A stretch of DNA of 64,000 bases from NCBI GenBank assembly GCA_020162035.1, contig JAIUNM010000011.1, forward strand, positions 1-64,000, in the 5' to 3' direction. A model generated the notes under the pieces. It saw only the letters and a program-made list of their open reading frames with translations, was not told where the DNA came from and ran no database searches. Below, piece by piece: positions 1 through 8,650 of the stretch. Origin of the DNA: Bacteroidota bacterium (GTDB lineage Bacteria > Bacteroidota > Bacteroidia > B-17B0 > Aurantibacillaceae). Numbering within the stretch: position 1 is the first letter of the stretch; every line of letters begins with the position of its first letter. Position numbers and translations under genes: made by a program.

Positions 1-639
1 AACAGCGGTTTAAACTTTTGGAAACCCTATGGCAGCACCAATGCCAATAACAACATATTATTTTTACACGATAATAATAAAGTGGGTATTGGAACCGATA
101 ACCCAAGTGCACGCTTAACCATTGATGCGTGGGCAGATGATGCTTTACAAATAAATATTGATAATGGAAAAACAGGCATAGAAGTTAAAAATAAAACATA
201 TAATAAAACTGTGTTTAAAACAGTTTCAAATGGACGAACTGAAATTAATATGCATGGTGCTACTCCGAGTGCAGCAGTTGAAGCATTGATAATAAGAGAC
301 TTAGCAACAAATAAAATTAATTTTAAAGTAAAAAGTGATGGATATGTTTATTCACGTGAAATAAATGTAATGCCTACAAACATTACTTTTCCAGATTATG
401 TATTTGATAAAAAATACAATTTAATGAGTATTGAAAATTTGAATAATTACATAAATAAAAACAAACACTTACCCAATATACCAAGTGCCAAACAAGTTGA
501 GAAGGATGGAATAAATATAGCCGAAATGCAAATAAAACAAATGGAAAAAATTGAAGAAGCATTTTTGTATATCATTCAACTTAAAAAAGAAAATGAAGAA
601 TTGAAAGAAAGACTGATTAAACTGGAAAATAAAAATTAA
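1..639 (+). CDS. Tail-fibre/S74-like surface protein, C-terminal part (5' end outside window)
   Basis: The reading frame is open from base 1, so this is the end of a longer protein; the first in-window ATG (base 82) lies inside the characteristic repeat and is not the true start. The visible part begins with a KVGIGT-D-NP motif, typical of Bacteroidota surface proteins related to phage tail fibres and endosialidase chaperone (peptidase S74) proteins. It ends with a segment rich in asparagine and lysine, the phrase HLPNIPSA, and a coiled coil of about 45 residues (EIEELKERL type). HLPNIPS followed by a coiled coil is a common ending in this family. It is 20 bases ahead of the next secreted protein, on the same strand. 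Family membership is fairly sure; role at the cell surface is inferred. Confidence 0.7.
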   Translation, partial: NSGLNFWKPYGSTNANNNILFLHDNNKVGIGTDNPSARLTIDAWADDALQINIDNGKTGIEVKNKTYNKTVFKTVSNGRTEINMHGATPSAAVEALIIRDLATNKINFKVKSDGYVYSREINVMPTNITFPDYVFDKKYNLMSIENLNNYINKNKHLPNIPSAKQVEKDGINIAEMQIKQMEKIEEAFLYIIQLKKENEELKERLIKLENKN

Positions 640-659
640 TATTTTAAAATTAAATAATA

Positions 660-3600
660 ATGAAAAAAAACTGTTTAATTTTCATATTTGCATTTCATTT
701 TTTATTAGTTAAAGCACAAACAAGCAGTTATGCGCCGGTTACCGACACAATAAATTTTGCTACTTGGGAACAAGCTATGCAACATACTTTTGGTTTATTA
801 AATAAGTCACATTTTCCGAGTGGGTATTTATTTAATAAGGCACACCCAATTGACAAATTAGCATTTGCTGATGGTACTTTAAATGACAGTACGTTTAATG
901 TGTTTGAGTTTTATTTTTTACAAAACTTTGTAAGAATGAGTTATGATAAACCAGATAGTATAATCGGTTACTTAAAACTAGATAGTTTAAAAAACAAATA
1001 TATTGAACAATACGATGTACTTCCGCTTGGCTTTATTGATATAAAAGGTCATATGCTAAATCCTAACGCAATTTCTAATGGTGCAATTTCCATTATTAAT
1101 AAACAGTTGGTCGAAAACTCTACAAACATAAGTTCAATGTATCAAAACAAAAGATTTTTTTGTGTAGCGCCTTTAAATGAAGAAGTAAACACGCTAAATC
1201 CTCAGTTTATTATCAGAAGTAATGAAGTTTTTTCAAATAACACAAATATTGTAAGCTCTTTAATGATAGATGTAGATGATGGGCTTGGTTACAAGCAAAT
1301 AAATTTTAATATCCCTTTTCAAGCAAATTATTTAACTGATGGTTACAAAATTTTTACTACAATGCTCGTTTATTCTAACGGAGATACTCTTTATAGTAGA
1401 AGTGAGTTAAAAGTAAATAACAGTAATATTTTAAGTTTATTAAGTACACAGTTTAAACCTTTTAATTTTTCTTCTGTGGTTTACGGAAATGGTAGCTCTT
1501 ACACTAATTTATTAGGCGATTACCCAAGCGAATTTACTGGTGTTAGTTATGATAACGAACAAAACCAGGTGTATGCAGAATTAGGCATTTGGAATGGCTG
1601 TGGAAATGATATACCAGGAAGAATTAGAAAGCCATATGTAATTTTTGGTGGATACAATCCTAAAGATGGTAAATCATTATTGGCTGTTAATAATTACACT
1701 GGTTGGTTTGCCCAAATTGCCGGACCAATGGGGTTTTGGGACGGTTGGCGAGGACCTTTATATGAAACCTATAATGGCTTTTTTACAGATTTCTCTAAAA
1801 ACGCCAGTGGAGGGCAAAATTTTGGAGATAACGGCGCTAAATTACTTGATAAATTAACACAAGAGGGTTATGATGTTATTATTGTTAGATTTCATAATGG
1901 AGTGGGCTATATACAAACAAACGCATACTTATCCAGCTTGGTTATAAAACTTGTAAACTCATATATACTTAACGATGCAAATAATGTAATAGATGCTGGC
2001 GCAGCGCTTGACCCTGAAGCACCAGGATACCCCAACTCTACAAAAATTAAGCGCGCTAAACACGAGTTAGTGGTAGGCGGCTACAGTGCTGGCGCATTAT
2101 GCGGAAGATTAGCACTAACACTAATGGAGTACGAACACGATCCCTCTAAAAGAGATTTATGTGGGCCAAATGCCTATAAATTTCCGCACCACCGTACAAA
2201 AATATGGGTAGGTGTTGATCATGAGTGCCAGGGTAGTAATACACCGCTTGGTATACAAATGTTTTGGGATTTTCAAAAAAGCTTATACGCTTTACCAGTT
2301 AATTTACCAGATTTAATTAATTCTATTATTTGCAAATCTGCACTGGATATTTTACAAACAAGAGGGGTAGCAACTCAAAATACGTTGTACCATATTGATG
2401 AAACCCATGATATTGGTAATAGTACTTGGTCTAGCAAACCGCATACCGATTTTGATAAGTACTTTGCAGATTTAACAAATGTTACCTTGCCTACTACACC
2501 GGCAAATTTAAAAGGCTACCCTATTTTTCCTTATCGCATATCTATTAGCCAAGGTAATGCTAACGGACTACCGCAAAACATAAGTACTGAAACAAATATG
2601 CTTTTTAATCAATCTCCAAGCGCTATATGTATTACACCTTTAGGAACTAATTATGGCGCAGGAAATTGGCTTTTAAAAATCACCCCTTTTAGAGAGGCGA
2701 CTGCTAGAGTGCTTGGCGGCGGAAATAATGAAGCTTTTAATTGTAAAGCAGGAATGAGTTTTAAATCCTTATTTTACAGTTGGCACATTAATTATGGCCA
2801 CTGGAAATATTACACTAATAACCACGTAAACGATTGGTGGCTTGGCGGACCGGCAAAAAATTACGATGAAGCCACTGCAAGCTCTTTACCAAGTAACATT
2901 TTATTTGCAGAGGCATTAAAATTAAGTTATGATTATCCGCTTGCCTCAGTTACATTTTGTAATTTAAAACAATTTCCTAAAAAGCAAGCCGGCTTTGCCC
3001 CAACTGTTAGCGGTTTAGATTTGCATTTACCCGGCAACAACAACCTGCCGCGGTTTCCTAACCTAAGCATTGTACCAGGCAATACTAGTGGTGGCTTGCA
3101 TTTAATGCAACGTAATAAGTATAATAATTCGTTTGATCCATCACCAAACGGTGATTTTGGTTATCCTCATTTAACTTTCCCTACCAGCCATTATGATTAT
3201 ACACCTTATGATGCCATTTGGGCGAATACAACTAACGATGTTAATTACGACGATAACATTATGCATGTAGAAGACCCTAACCCACTTATTGGTGTATTTT
3301 TAACTGAAGAATTAGCGCCTAAAACCTTGTATTTAAGTAACCGTTTAATACAAGACCAAATAATTCATTGTGGTGCTAATGATGGAAGTTACAGCGTTAA
3401 GCAAAAATACTACGCCGATTTTGAAGCACGTAATTCTATTTTAGCTGGCAATCAAAGTATTTATCAAAACGAAGCAGACCCTTACAATCCCAATCCAGCT
3501 TTATGGTACAAAAACCAAAGAACTGCGCAAGGAGATTTTGTTGTAGGTGATGGCGCTGTGGTTACCTTTCATGCCAATAATTTTGATAATCAAAGCAAAA

Positions 3601-4034
3601 TTACATTGGGGGCTGGCTTTAGTAGTAAACACGGCAGTATTTTTAGAGCTTATCTATATACCGATCCTAATCTATGTTCGCCCTTTGGTGAAGGTGCGCG
3701 TACCATTGCAAATACATCACCAATAGTAGCCAAAAAACAGGCTAGGCCCATACATGCTAAACGTGCTACCAGTGTAAAAACAACTACCAATGCACAACAA
3801 AAAATTAACATTTTACTTTACCCTAACCCAACCAATGGCGAGTTAATTTACGTATTAAACACTACAGAAACTTACAATTACACAATTACCAACACCTTAG
3901 GGCAAGCAGTACAAACTGGTGTTTTAAGTACTAATATTAATAAAATAGATTTAGCGCAATTGCCTAAGGGGGTATATTTAATAAGTATTTTTAATAAAGA
4001 TTACAAACAAACCGATAGAATAATTTTACAATGA
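660..4034 (+). CDS. T9SS-exported protein with alpha/beta-hydrolase-like nucleophile elbow
   Basis: This is a secreted protein of 1124 residues. It has a signal peptide (about 1-20, ending KAQ), a long unassigned N-terminal region, and a segment at about 325-490 resembling an alpha/beta hydrolase: a beta strand ending IFGGYNP, a strand DVIIVRFHNG, then GYSAG at 474-478, a G-x-S-x-G nucleophile elbow with Ser476 as candidate nucleophile. The acid and histidine of a triad cannot be placed by eye. Residues about 960-1035 resemble the beta-stack (3-coathanger) repeats found before sorting signals (ITLGAGFSSKHGSIFRA). The last 75 residues form a T9SS type A sorting domain (YPNPTNGEL, then LPKGVYLISI). 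Its stop overlaps the start of the next lipoprotein gene (ATGA), suggesting translational coupling. Export by T9SS is well supported; esterase or lipase activity is only suggested. Confidence 0.75.
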   Translation: MKKNCLIFIFAFHFLLVKAQTSSYAPVTDTINFATWEQAMQHTFGLLNKSHFPSGYLFNKAHPIDKLAFADGTLNDSTFNVFEFYFLQNFVRMSYDKPDSIIGYLKLDSLKNKYIEQYDVLPLGFIDIKGHMLNPNAISNGAISIINKQLVENSTNISSMYQNKRFFCVAPLNEEVNTLNPQFIIRSNEVFSNNTNIVSSLMIDVDDGLGYKQINFNIPFQANYLTDGYKIFTTMLVYSNGDTLYSRSELKVNNSNILSLLSTQFKPFNFSSVVYGNGSSYTNLLGDYPSEFTGVSYDNEQNQVYAELGIWNGCGNDIPGRIRKPYVIFGGYNPKDGKSLLAVNNYTGWFAQIAGPMGFWDGWRGPLYETYNGFFTDFSKNASGGQNFGDNGAKLLDKLTQEGYDVIIVRFHNGVGYIQTNAYLSSLVIKLVNSYILNDANNVIDAGAALDPEAPGYPNSTKIKRAKHELVVGGYSAGALCGRLALTLMEYEHDPSKRDLCGPNAYKFPHHRTKIWVGVDHECQGSNTPLGIQMFWDFQKSLYALPVNLPDLINSIICKSALDILQTRGVATQNTLYHIDETHDIGNSTWSSKPHTDFDKYFADLTNVTLPTTPANLKGYPIFPYRISISQGNANGLPQNISTETNMLFNQSPSAICITPLGTNYGAGNWLLKITPFREATARVLGGGNNEAFNCKAGMSFKSLFYSWHINYGHWKYYTNNHVNDWWLGGPAKNYDEATASSLPSNILFAEALKLSYDYPLASVTFCNLKQFPKKQAGFAPTVSGLDLHLPGNNNLPRFPNLSIVPGNTSGGLHLMQRNKYNNSFDPSPNGDFGYPHLTFPTSHYDYTPYDAIWANTTNDVNYDDNIMHVEDPNPLIGVFLTEELAPKTLYLSNRLIQDQIIHCGANDGSYSVKQKYYADFEARNSILAGNQSIYQNEADPYNPNPALWYKNQRTAQGDFVVGDGAVVTFHANNFDNQSKITLGAGFSSKHGSIFRAYLYTDPNLCSPFGEGARTIANTSPIVAKKQARPIHAKRATSVKTTTNAQQKINILLYPNPTNGELIYVLNTTETYNYTITNTLGQAVQTGVLSTNINKIDLAQLPKGVYLISIFNKDYKQTDRIILQ

Positions 4035-4726
4035 GAAATATTTTAATAATTTTTATTTTAATTGTATTTACCACTTGCCGTAAAAAGAGTGATATTACAA
4101 TTACTGCTTGGAACTATGCCATGGCTGAGCCTATTACTAATGCTGAGGTAGCCATTTTTGAAGTAAAATACAAAGGAGGCTTGTTTAGCGCTGGCACTGA
4201 GTGTAAAGAAATAGCCCATGCAACAACTGATGCCAATGGGCAATGTTTTTTTAGTAATTTAAAACTTAATAAAAATAATGGTTTACAATACGCTGCTAAA
4301 GTAAAATACAGTTATGGTAAAGCCGATTTTTACAATTGTAATGTAACAGAAAACAGTGAGGTCAAAGTATTAAATAAGAATGATCTAACACTAAATAGCA
4401 GTGATTATGACGCTTTTATAAAATTTCAGTTTAATAACATATTAAACCCATCAATATCTGGCGATAGCATTTGGTTTAGCTCTAAAACACGAGCATATAA
4501 TCTACCAGAGAAACCGTATCCATATGGGGGGGGGGGGCTACTGAATACTTTTTATAAATATAATGGTAATAACTACCCATCAGTAATTACAACTAATATA
4601 CTGAAAACATATGCAGGTAAAATTCCAATATACATCTACAAAAAAAAAATGGGCATAGTTAGCCAAACTATTGATACCATTAAAATATACCCTTATGAAA
4701 CAAAAACTATTGAGATAAATTGGTAA
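4031..4726 (+). CDS. Lipoprotein with in-frame 12-G tract (paralogue 1)
   Basis: This 231-residue lipoprotein has a short hydrophobic leader followed by TTCRKKSD, with Cys16 the likely lipidated residue. Residues about 20-100 read like a small beta-sandwich of the carboxypeptidase-regulatory/Cna-B kind (A-NAEVAIFEV, then TTDANGQCFFSNLKL). No known function. Residues 166-169 are four glycines encoded by an uninterrupted run of 12 G (4526-4537). With 12 G the frame continues to a C-terminal segment of about 62 residues ending IEINW. With 11 or 13 G a stop follows within a few codons (read directly). The next gene is a close paralogue with an identical-length tract, out of frame. The start overlaps the preceding stop, so expression is probably coupled to the T9SS cargo gene. 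Confidence 0.75.
   Translation: MRNILIIFILIVFTTCRKKSDITITAWNYAMAEPITNAEVAIFEVKYKGGLFSAGTECKEIAHATTDANGQCFFSNLKLNKNNGLQYAAKVKYSYGKADFYNCNVTENSEVKVLNKNDLTLNSSDYDAFIKFQFNNILNPSISGDSIWFSSKTRAYNLPEKPYPYGGGGLLNTFYKYNGNNYPSVITTNILKTYAGKIPIYIYKKKMGIVSQTIDTIKIYPYETKTIEINW
4526..4537 (+). repeat. Poly-G tract (12 G), in frame
   Basis: Twelve consecutive G residues form four GGG glycine codons in the first lipoprotein gene. GGG is otherwise scarce in this AT-rich coding sequence, and glycine could be written without a homopolymer. Gain or loss of one G puts the gene into frames with an early stop. This is the classic form of a slipped-strand mispairing site. Confidence 0.85.
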
Positions 4727-4743
4727 TTTAACTTGTGAATATT

Positions 4744-4779
4744 GAATTAAAAAATTGTGTATTCTTTAATTCGTTTTTT
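4744..4779 (+). terminator. Possible terminator between the two lipoprotein genes
   Basis: An 8-base inverted repeat (GAATTAAA at 4744-4751, TTTAATTC at 4765-4772) is followed by a run of six T. The stem is AT-only apart from one GC pair, so it would be weak. It may end the upstream transcript just before the second lipoprotein gene or be chance in an AT-rich spacer. Confidence 0.35.
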
Positions 4780-4784
4780 ATGCA

Positions 4785-5426
4785 ATGAAAAAACAAATTT
4801 TAATACTTACAGCAATATTACTAGTTTTTACCACCTGCCGTAAAAAAAGTGATATTAGCATTACTGCGTGGAACTATGCTTTGGGCGAACCTATTGCCAA
4901 TGCAGAAATAGCAATAATGGAGGTAAAATACAAAGGTGGTTTATTTAGCGCTGGCACTGAGTGTAGAGAAATAGCCCATGCAACAACCGATGCCAATGGG
5001 CAATGTTTTTTTAGTAATTTAAAATTAAAAAAGGAACAAAATGTGCAATATGCTGCTAAAATTAAGTACAGTTATGCCAAAAACACTTTCTATAACTGTA
5101 ATGTAACAGAAAACAGCGAAATTAAATTAGAAAACAGTAATAATAAAATTTTAAATAGTAGCACTTACGATTGTTTTTTCAAAGTTAACTACCTAAATGC
5201 ACTAAATCCTTCCATCTCAGGAGACAGTCTTGTAGTAGCAATAAATGGCCCTAAGTACGAAGTTCCTGGTCAGCCTTATCCATTTGGGGGGGGGGGGTCT
5301 TTGGTAATAGAAATTATTATGCAGATAACAATTATCCTTATCCACCTGTATTTTCGAGCAATAATATTATATCTAACGCTGGCAAACACATACTTAAAAT
5401 TTACAAAAAGAAAATGGGTGTGGTAA
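4785..5426 (+). CDS. Lipoprotein paralogue 2, frameshifted at a 12-G tract (probable phase-OFF)
   Basis: This is a paralogue of the preceding gene: leader, TTCRKKSD lipobox with Cys18, and the same beta-sandwich-like region, near identical at VKYKGGLFSAGTEC and ATTDANGQCFFS. As written it gives 213 residues, but after the 12-G run (5286-5297) the protein no longer resembles its partner and becomes a hydrophobic, unrelated tail. Reading two bases later (from 5300) restores homology: an N/Y-rich segment, then KKKMGVV and a C-terminus ending IEINW at the stop 5489-5491. That needs 10 or 13 G. The restored product would be about 235 residues, close to the 231 of the partner. This is either a phase-variable gene caught OFF, a decaying copy, or a homopolymer sequencing error; the paired identical-length tracts favour the first or the last. 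Confidence 0.7.
   Translation: MKKQILILTAILLVFTTCRKKSDISITAWNYALGEPIANAEIAIMEVKYKGGLFSAGTECREIAHATTDANGQCFFSNLKLKKEQNVQYAAKIKYSYAKNTFYNCNVTENSEIKLENSNNKILNSSTYDCFFKVNYLNALNPSISGDSLVVAINGPKYEVPGQPYPFGGGGSLVIEIIMQITIILIHLYFRAIILYLTLANTYLKFTKRKWVW
5286..5297 (+). repeat. Poly-G tract (12 G), out of frame
   Basis: Twelve consecutive G sit at the same protein position (after PYPF) as the tract of the upstream paralogue. With 12 G the original downstream frame is lost. With 13 (or 10) G the homologous C-terminus is restored, while with 11 G a stop follows in three codons. Confidence 0.85.
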
Positions 5427-5541
5427 CGCAAACTATTGATACCATTAAAATATATCCTTATGAAACTAAGTTAATTGAAATAAATTGGTAAATTAAACAA
5501 TGCAGTTAAAAGCGTGAATTAACAATTTATATTAAAAGAAA

Positions 5542-5583
5542 AAGCTGTTAACAGAAAATCTCCCAAAAATCTATTAACAGCTT
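5542..5583. terminator. Inverted repeat after lipoprotein 2, possible terminator
   Basis: A 10-base perfect inverted repeat (AAGCTGTTAA at 5542-5551 and TTAACAGCTT at 5574-5583) has a 22-base loop and lies between two converging transcription units. The following T-run is short (AATTTG), so termination is uncertain. The remaining bases between 5584 and the end of the alanine dehydrogenase-like gene at 5700 show nothing else recognisable. Confidence 0.4.
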
Positions 5584-5699
5584 AATTTGTTATAACTAAA
5601 CAAAAACCCTGATAAAGAACGTATTGTAAAGTTAAAGTATAAAATTGCTTTTAAATTGTGGTTATATATAAGTGGTTAACTTTTTTAAATAAGTGGTTA

Positions 5700-6917
5700 T
5701 TATAAAGCAGCCATTAATAAATTAATGTCTTTAAATGGTAAATTAAATGCTTCGCCCAAATATTGATTAGTTAAAATACCATTGTAAATATAAACGCCAT
5801 TTCTTAGTCCTGAATCTTTTCTAATAATACTATCAATACCTCCTTCATCGCCCATGTTTAAAATAATTTGCGAAAAAATATTACTAAAAGCATAACTTGC
5901 TGTGCGTGCTACTCTGCTTGGTATGTTTGGTACACAATAATGTATAACGCCATGTTTTCTAAATACAGGTTTAGTGTGGTTAGTTACTTTACTTGTTTCA
6001 AAAACACCACCTTGATCAATACTTACATCAACAATAACACTTCCGGTTTTCATTTCGCTAACCATTGTATCGGTTACTATGCAAGGTGTTCGGCCTTTTG
6101 TGGCTCTAAGTGCACCAATTGCAACATCTGCAGTTTTTAAATGTTTTTCTAAAACTTTTGGAACAATAACAGAAGTAAAAACTCTTGAGCCAAGTTGGTT
6201 TTGTAAACGTCTTAGCCTTGAAGTAGAACTATCAAAAACTTTAACAGTGGCTCCTAAACCAATAGCTGCACGTGCTGCAAATTCGCCAACGGTACCAGCT
6301 CCAATAATTACAACTTCGGTTGGCGATATACCACTAATTCCTCCTAATATTGCCCCTACTCCATTATTTGCGTTGCTTAATAATTCGGCGGCTATTAAAA
6401 TACTTGCGCCACCAGCAATTTCGCCCATGGCTCTAATAACAGGGAAAATGCCCGCTTCATCTATAATTAACTCGTATGCTATGCAGTTTAGTTTTTTTGT
6501 TATTAATTTTTTTAAAAAATCTTGCGGTTGTACAGTTAATTGTAATGCGCTAAACAATGTTTGTTTTGGTTGCATTAATTCAACTTCTTCTAAAGTTGGT
6601 GGAGCAATTTTAAATATTACATCAGCCTTATAAACATCATTTGGAGAATATACAATTTCTGCGCCCGCTTCGCTGTAATCATTATCTTCAAAACTTGCTG
6701 CTTTACCTGCACCGGCTTCAATAATAATTTTATGTCCGTTGTTTACTAATAAAGCAACTGCATCAGGCACCAATGCTACTCTGTTTTCTTGATACGCAAT
6801 TTCTTTAGGGATACCAATAAATAATTTTCCTTTTTTACGAGCTACTTCAAGCATTTCTTCTTGAGGAGCAAAAGCACCTTTGGTTAAAGAAAATAAAACA
6901 TCTTTTGTCATTACCAT
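5700..6917 (-). CDS. ald: Alanine dehydrogenase-like protein
   Basis: This 405-residue protein belongs to the alanine dehydrogenase/transhydrogenase-alpha family, in which alanine dehydrogenases interconvert L-alanine and pyruvate with NAD. Residues 35-50 (IGIPKE...NRVAL) are the N-terminal substrate-side motif. GAGTVG at 206-211 is the Rossmann dinucleotide loop, and the C-terminal region has the expected NIPSRVARTAS phrase. Oddity: the segment corresponding to the catalytic-histidine strand (YLHLA in characterised enzymes) reads SALQL here, with Gln126 where His is expected, so true alanine dehydrogenase activity is not certain. Two ATGs (codons 1 and 3) could start it. It follows the outer-membrane protein gene by 11 bases and is probably in the fabD operon. 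Confidence 0.75.
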   Translation of the reverse strand: MVMTKDVLFSLTKGAFAPQEEMLEVARKKGKLFIGIPKEIAYQENRVALVPDAVALLVNNGHKIIIEAGAGKAASFEDNDYSEAGAEIVYSPNDVYKADVIFKIAPPTLEEVELMQPKQTLFSALQLTVQPQDFLKKLITKKLNCIAYELIIDEAGIFPVIRAMGEIAGGASILIAAELLSNANNGVGAILGGISGISPTEVVIIGAGTVGEFAARAAIGLGATVKVFDSSTSRLRRLQNQLGSRVFTSVIVPKVLEKHLKTADVAIGALRATKGRTPCIVTDTMVSEMKTGSVIVDVSIDQGGVFETSKVTNHTKPVFRKHGVIHYCVPNIPSRVARTASYAFSNIFSQIILNMGDEGGIDSIIRKDSGLRNGVYIYNGILTNQYLGEAFNLPFKDINLLMAAL

Positions 6918-6928
6918 AATTTTAATTT

Positions 6929-7654
6929 TTAATATGCAGGTCCTTTATATCTTGGTGTATTGCAATCATCTATTGCTCTGCGTTTTGGACGCCAAATAAT
7001 TCCAAATCTTGTTTCAAAGGTTCTGTTTCTAATTTTTACATTATCTTTTACTTTTAAGTTATACACATCGGGGTTCCAATGTTCTTCAACTATACCATAA
7101 AAATTTTTAAATAATGGAAACTCATAACCAATACCTAAATTACCACTAAACCAAATTTTTCTTAATTGACTACTGTAAGCAGAAAAAACTGAAGTACTTT
7201 GATTTAATTTATATTCTAATCGAATGCCAGGCATTAAGTAAATATTGCGTCTTAAACCAAATGGACCAAAAAATTTTAAGTAATTATTCCATTGTATATA
7301 GGTGTATTTATTTTTACCAAAAGAATTAGAGCGCGTGCCCATGTATTGGTCAATAATTTCTTTTTCGTTAGCTCCTTTTTTTGTATAGGATAATTCTGTT
7401 TGCCAACGAACACCATCGTTTCTTAAAAATTCAGCAAAAACACCTGCACCCCAGCTAAAATATTCTCTCGAAATATGGTTTTGTGGATAATAATATTGCG
7501 GAACAAAAACAGTATCTACCTTTTTAGGCGCATCAAAATTTTTATAACTATGCATAGATTCGGTTAATGCACCATAAATACCAATACCTCTAAAAAATTG
7601 AGCTTTTGAATAAAAAGCAGATAAAAGTAATATAGAAAATAATTTAATTTTCAT
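6929..7654 (-). CDS. Outer-membrane beta-barrel protein, unknown function
   Basis: This 241-residue protein has a signal peptide (about 1-18, ending SKAQ) and then alternating aromatic and polar stretches, typical of a small outer-membrane beta-barrel (for example the segments around EFLRNDGVRWQTELSYTKKG and GNLGIGYEFPLFKNF). The C-terminus is arginine-rich (WRPKRRA) followed by a short tail, unlike classical porins ending in Phe. It resembles the PorT-like/outer-membrane-barrel families of Bacteroidota, but no specific family is recognised. It starts three bases after fabD stops, so the two are co-transcribed; that may reflect operon convenience rather than a shared pathway. Confidence 0.55.
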   Translation of the reverse strand: MKIKLFSILLLSAFYSKAQFFRGIGIYGALTESMHSYKNFDAPKKVDTVFVPQYYYPQNHISREYFSWGAGVFAEFLRNDGVRWQTELSYTKKGANEKEIIDQYMGTRSNSFGKNKYTYIQWNNYLKFFGPFGLRRNIYLMPGIRLEYKLNQSTSVFSAYSSQLRKIWFSGNLGIGYEFPLFKNFYGIVEEHWNPDVYNLKVKDNVKIRNRTFETRFGIIWRPKRRAIDDCNTPRYKGPAY

Positions 7655-7657
7655 GTT

Positions 7658-8542
7658 TTATGCTCCGCTAACTTCAACATTAGGGCTTATTTTTTTAACC
7701 AAGCCTTGTAAAACTTTTCCTGGACCAACTTCTGTAAAATGAGAAGCACCATCGTTTGTCATTTGAATAACGCTTTGTGTCCATTTAACAGGAGCAGTTA
7801 ATTGAGCAATTAAATTTTGTTGAATTTCAATTGGGTTAATTACTGCATTAGCAGTAACATTTTGATAAACCGGACAAATAGGTTGATTAAAAGTTGTGTT
7901 TTTAATTGCGTTTTCTAGCTCTTCTTTAGCTGGTTGCATTAAAGGCGAATGAAAAGCACCACCAACTGGTAAAACTAATGCACGTTTAGCGCCAGCAACT
8001 TTTAATTTTTCGCAAGCAGTATTGATTCCATTTATTGAACCTGAAATTACTAACTGGCCAGGGCAATTGTAATTAGCTGCAACCACAACTTCACCAGATT
8101 GTGTAATTTCTGCACAAATATCTTCTACAATTTTATCGTCTAAATTTAAAACTGCAGCCATAGTACTTGGATTAATTTCGCAAGCTTTTTGCATAGCTAA
8201 AGCACGTTGGTAAACTAATTTTAAAGCAGCTTCAAAGCTTAAAGTTTTATTGGCAACAAGTGCAGAAAATTCGCCTAAGGAATGTCCTGCTACCATATCA
8301 GGATTGAAATCAGATAAAGTAGATGCTAAAATAACAGAATGTAAAAATATTGCAGGTTGAGTTATTTTTGTTTGTTTAAGTTCTTCATCTGTTCCCGAAA
8401 ACATAGTGTCGGTTATTTTAAAACCCAAAATATCATTTGCTTGATTAAATAAATTTTTTGCGTTTAAATTGTTTTCGTATAAATCTTTCCCCATTCCACT
8501 AAATTGCGAACCTTGACCGGGGAAAACATATGCTTTCTTCAT
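7658..8542 (-). CDS. fabD: Malonyl-CoA:ACP transacylase FabD
   Basis: FabD moves the malonyl group from CoA to acyl carrier protein in fatty-acid synthesis, in the cytoplasm. The 294-residue protein has the usual family length. It shows the N-terminal FPGQGSQ motif (7-13), the nucleophile motif GHSLGE (86-91, Ser88), the catalytic histidine in GAFHSPLM (His198), and the C-terminal EVGPGKVLQGLVKKI region. It lies between a MerR-type regulator upstream and an outer-membrane protein gene three bases downstream. The start chosen is the ATG that yields MKKAYVFPGQG, as expected for the family. Confidence 0.95.
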   Translation of the reverse strand: MKKAYVFPGQGSQFSGMGKDLYENNLNAKNLFNQANDILGFKITDTMFSGTDEELKQTKITQPAIFLHSVILASTLSDFNPDMVAGHSLGEFSALVANKTLSFEAALKLVYQRALAMQKACEINPSTMAAVLNLDDKIVEDICAEITQSGEVVVAANYNCPGQLVISGSINGINTACEKLKVAGAKRALVLPVGGAFHSPLMQPAKEELENAIKNTTFNQPICPVYQNVTANAVINPIEIQQNLIAQLTAPVKWTQSVIQMTNDGASHFTEVGPGKVLQGLVKKISPNVEVSGA

Positions 8543-8650
8543 TTATTAATTGTTTTAATTAAAAATTATAATTATAAAAAATAAATTTAACTACTTTAAT
8601 TGTTGCTAATTTAATTAAAGACTAAACTAATTAACGATGTGTTGTTAAGA

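Noticed and set aside
4785-5426. Treating lipoprotein 2 as a normal complete gene with a unique C-terminus
   Set aside because: Homology to its neighbour resumes in another frame after the G run, so the annotated tail is most likely an out-of-frame product.
5868-6633. Reading frames on the plus strand opposite the alanine dehydrogenase-like gene
   Set aside because: Composition and lack of any motif show they are shadows of the minus-strand gene; the same applies to similar frames opposite accessory and phosphatase genes.
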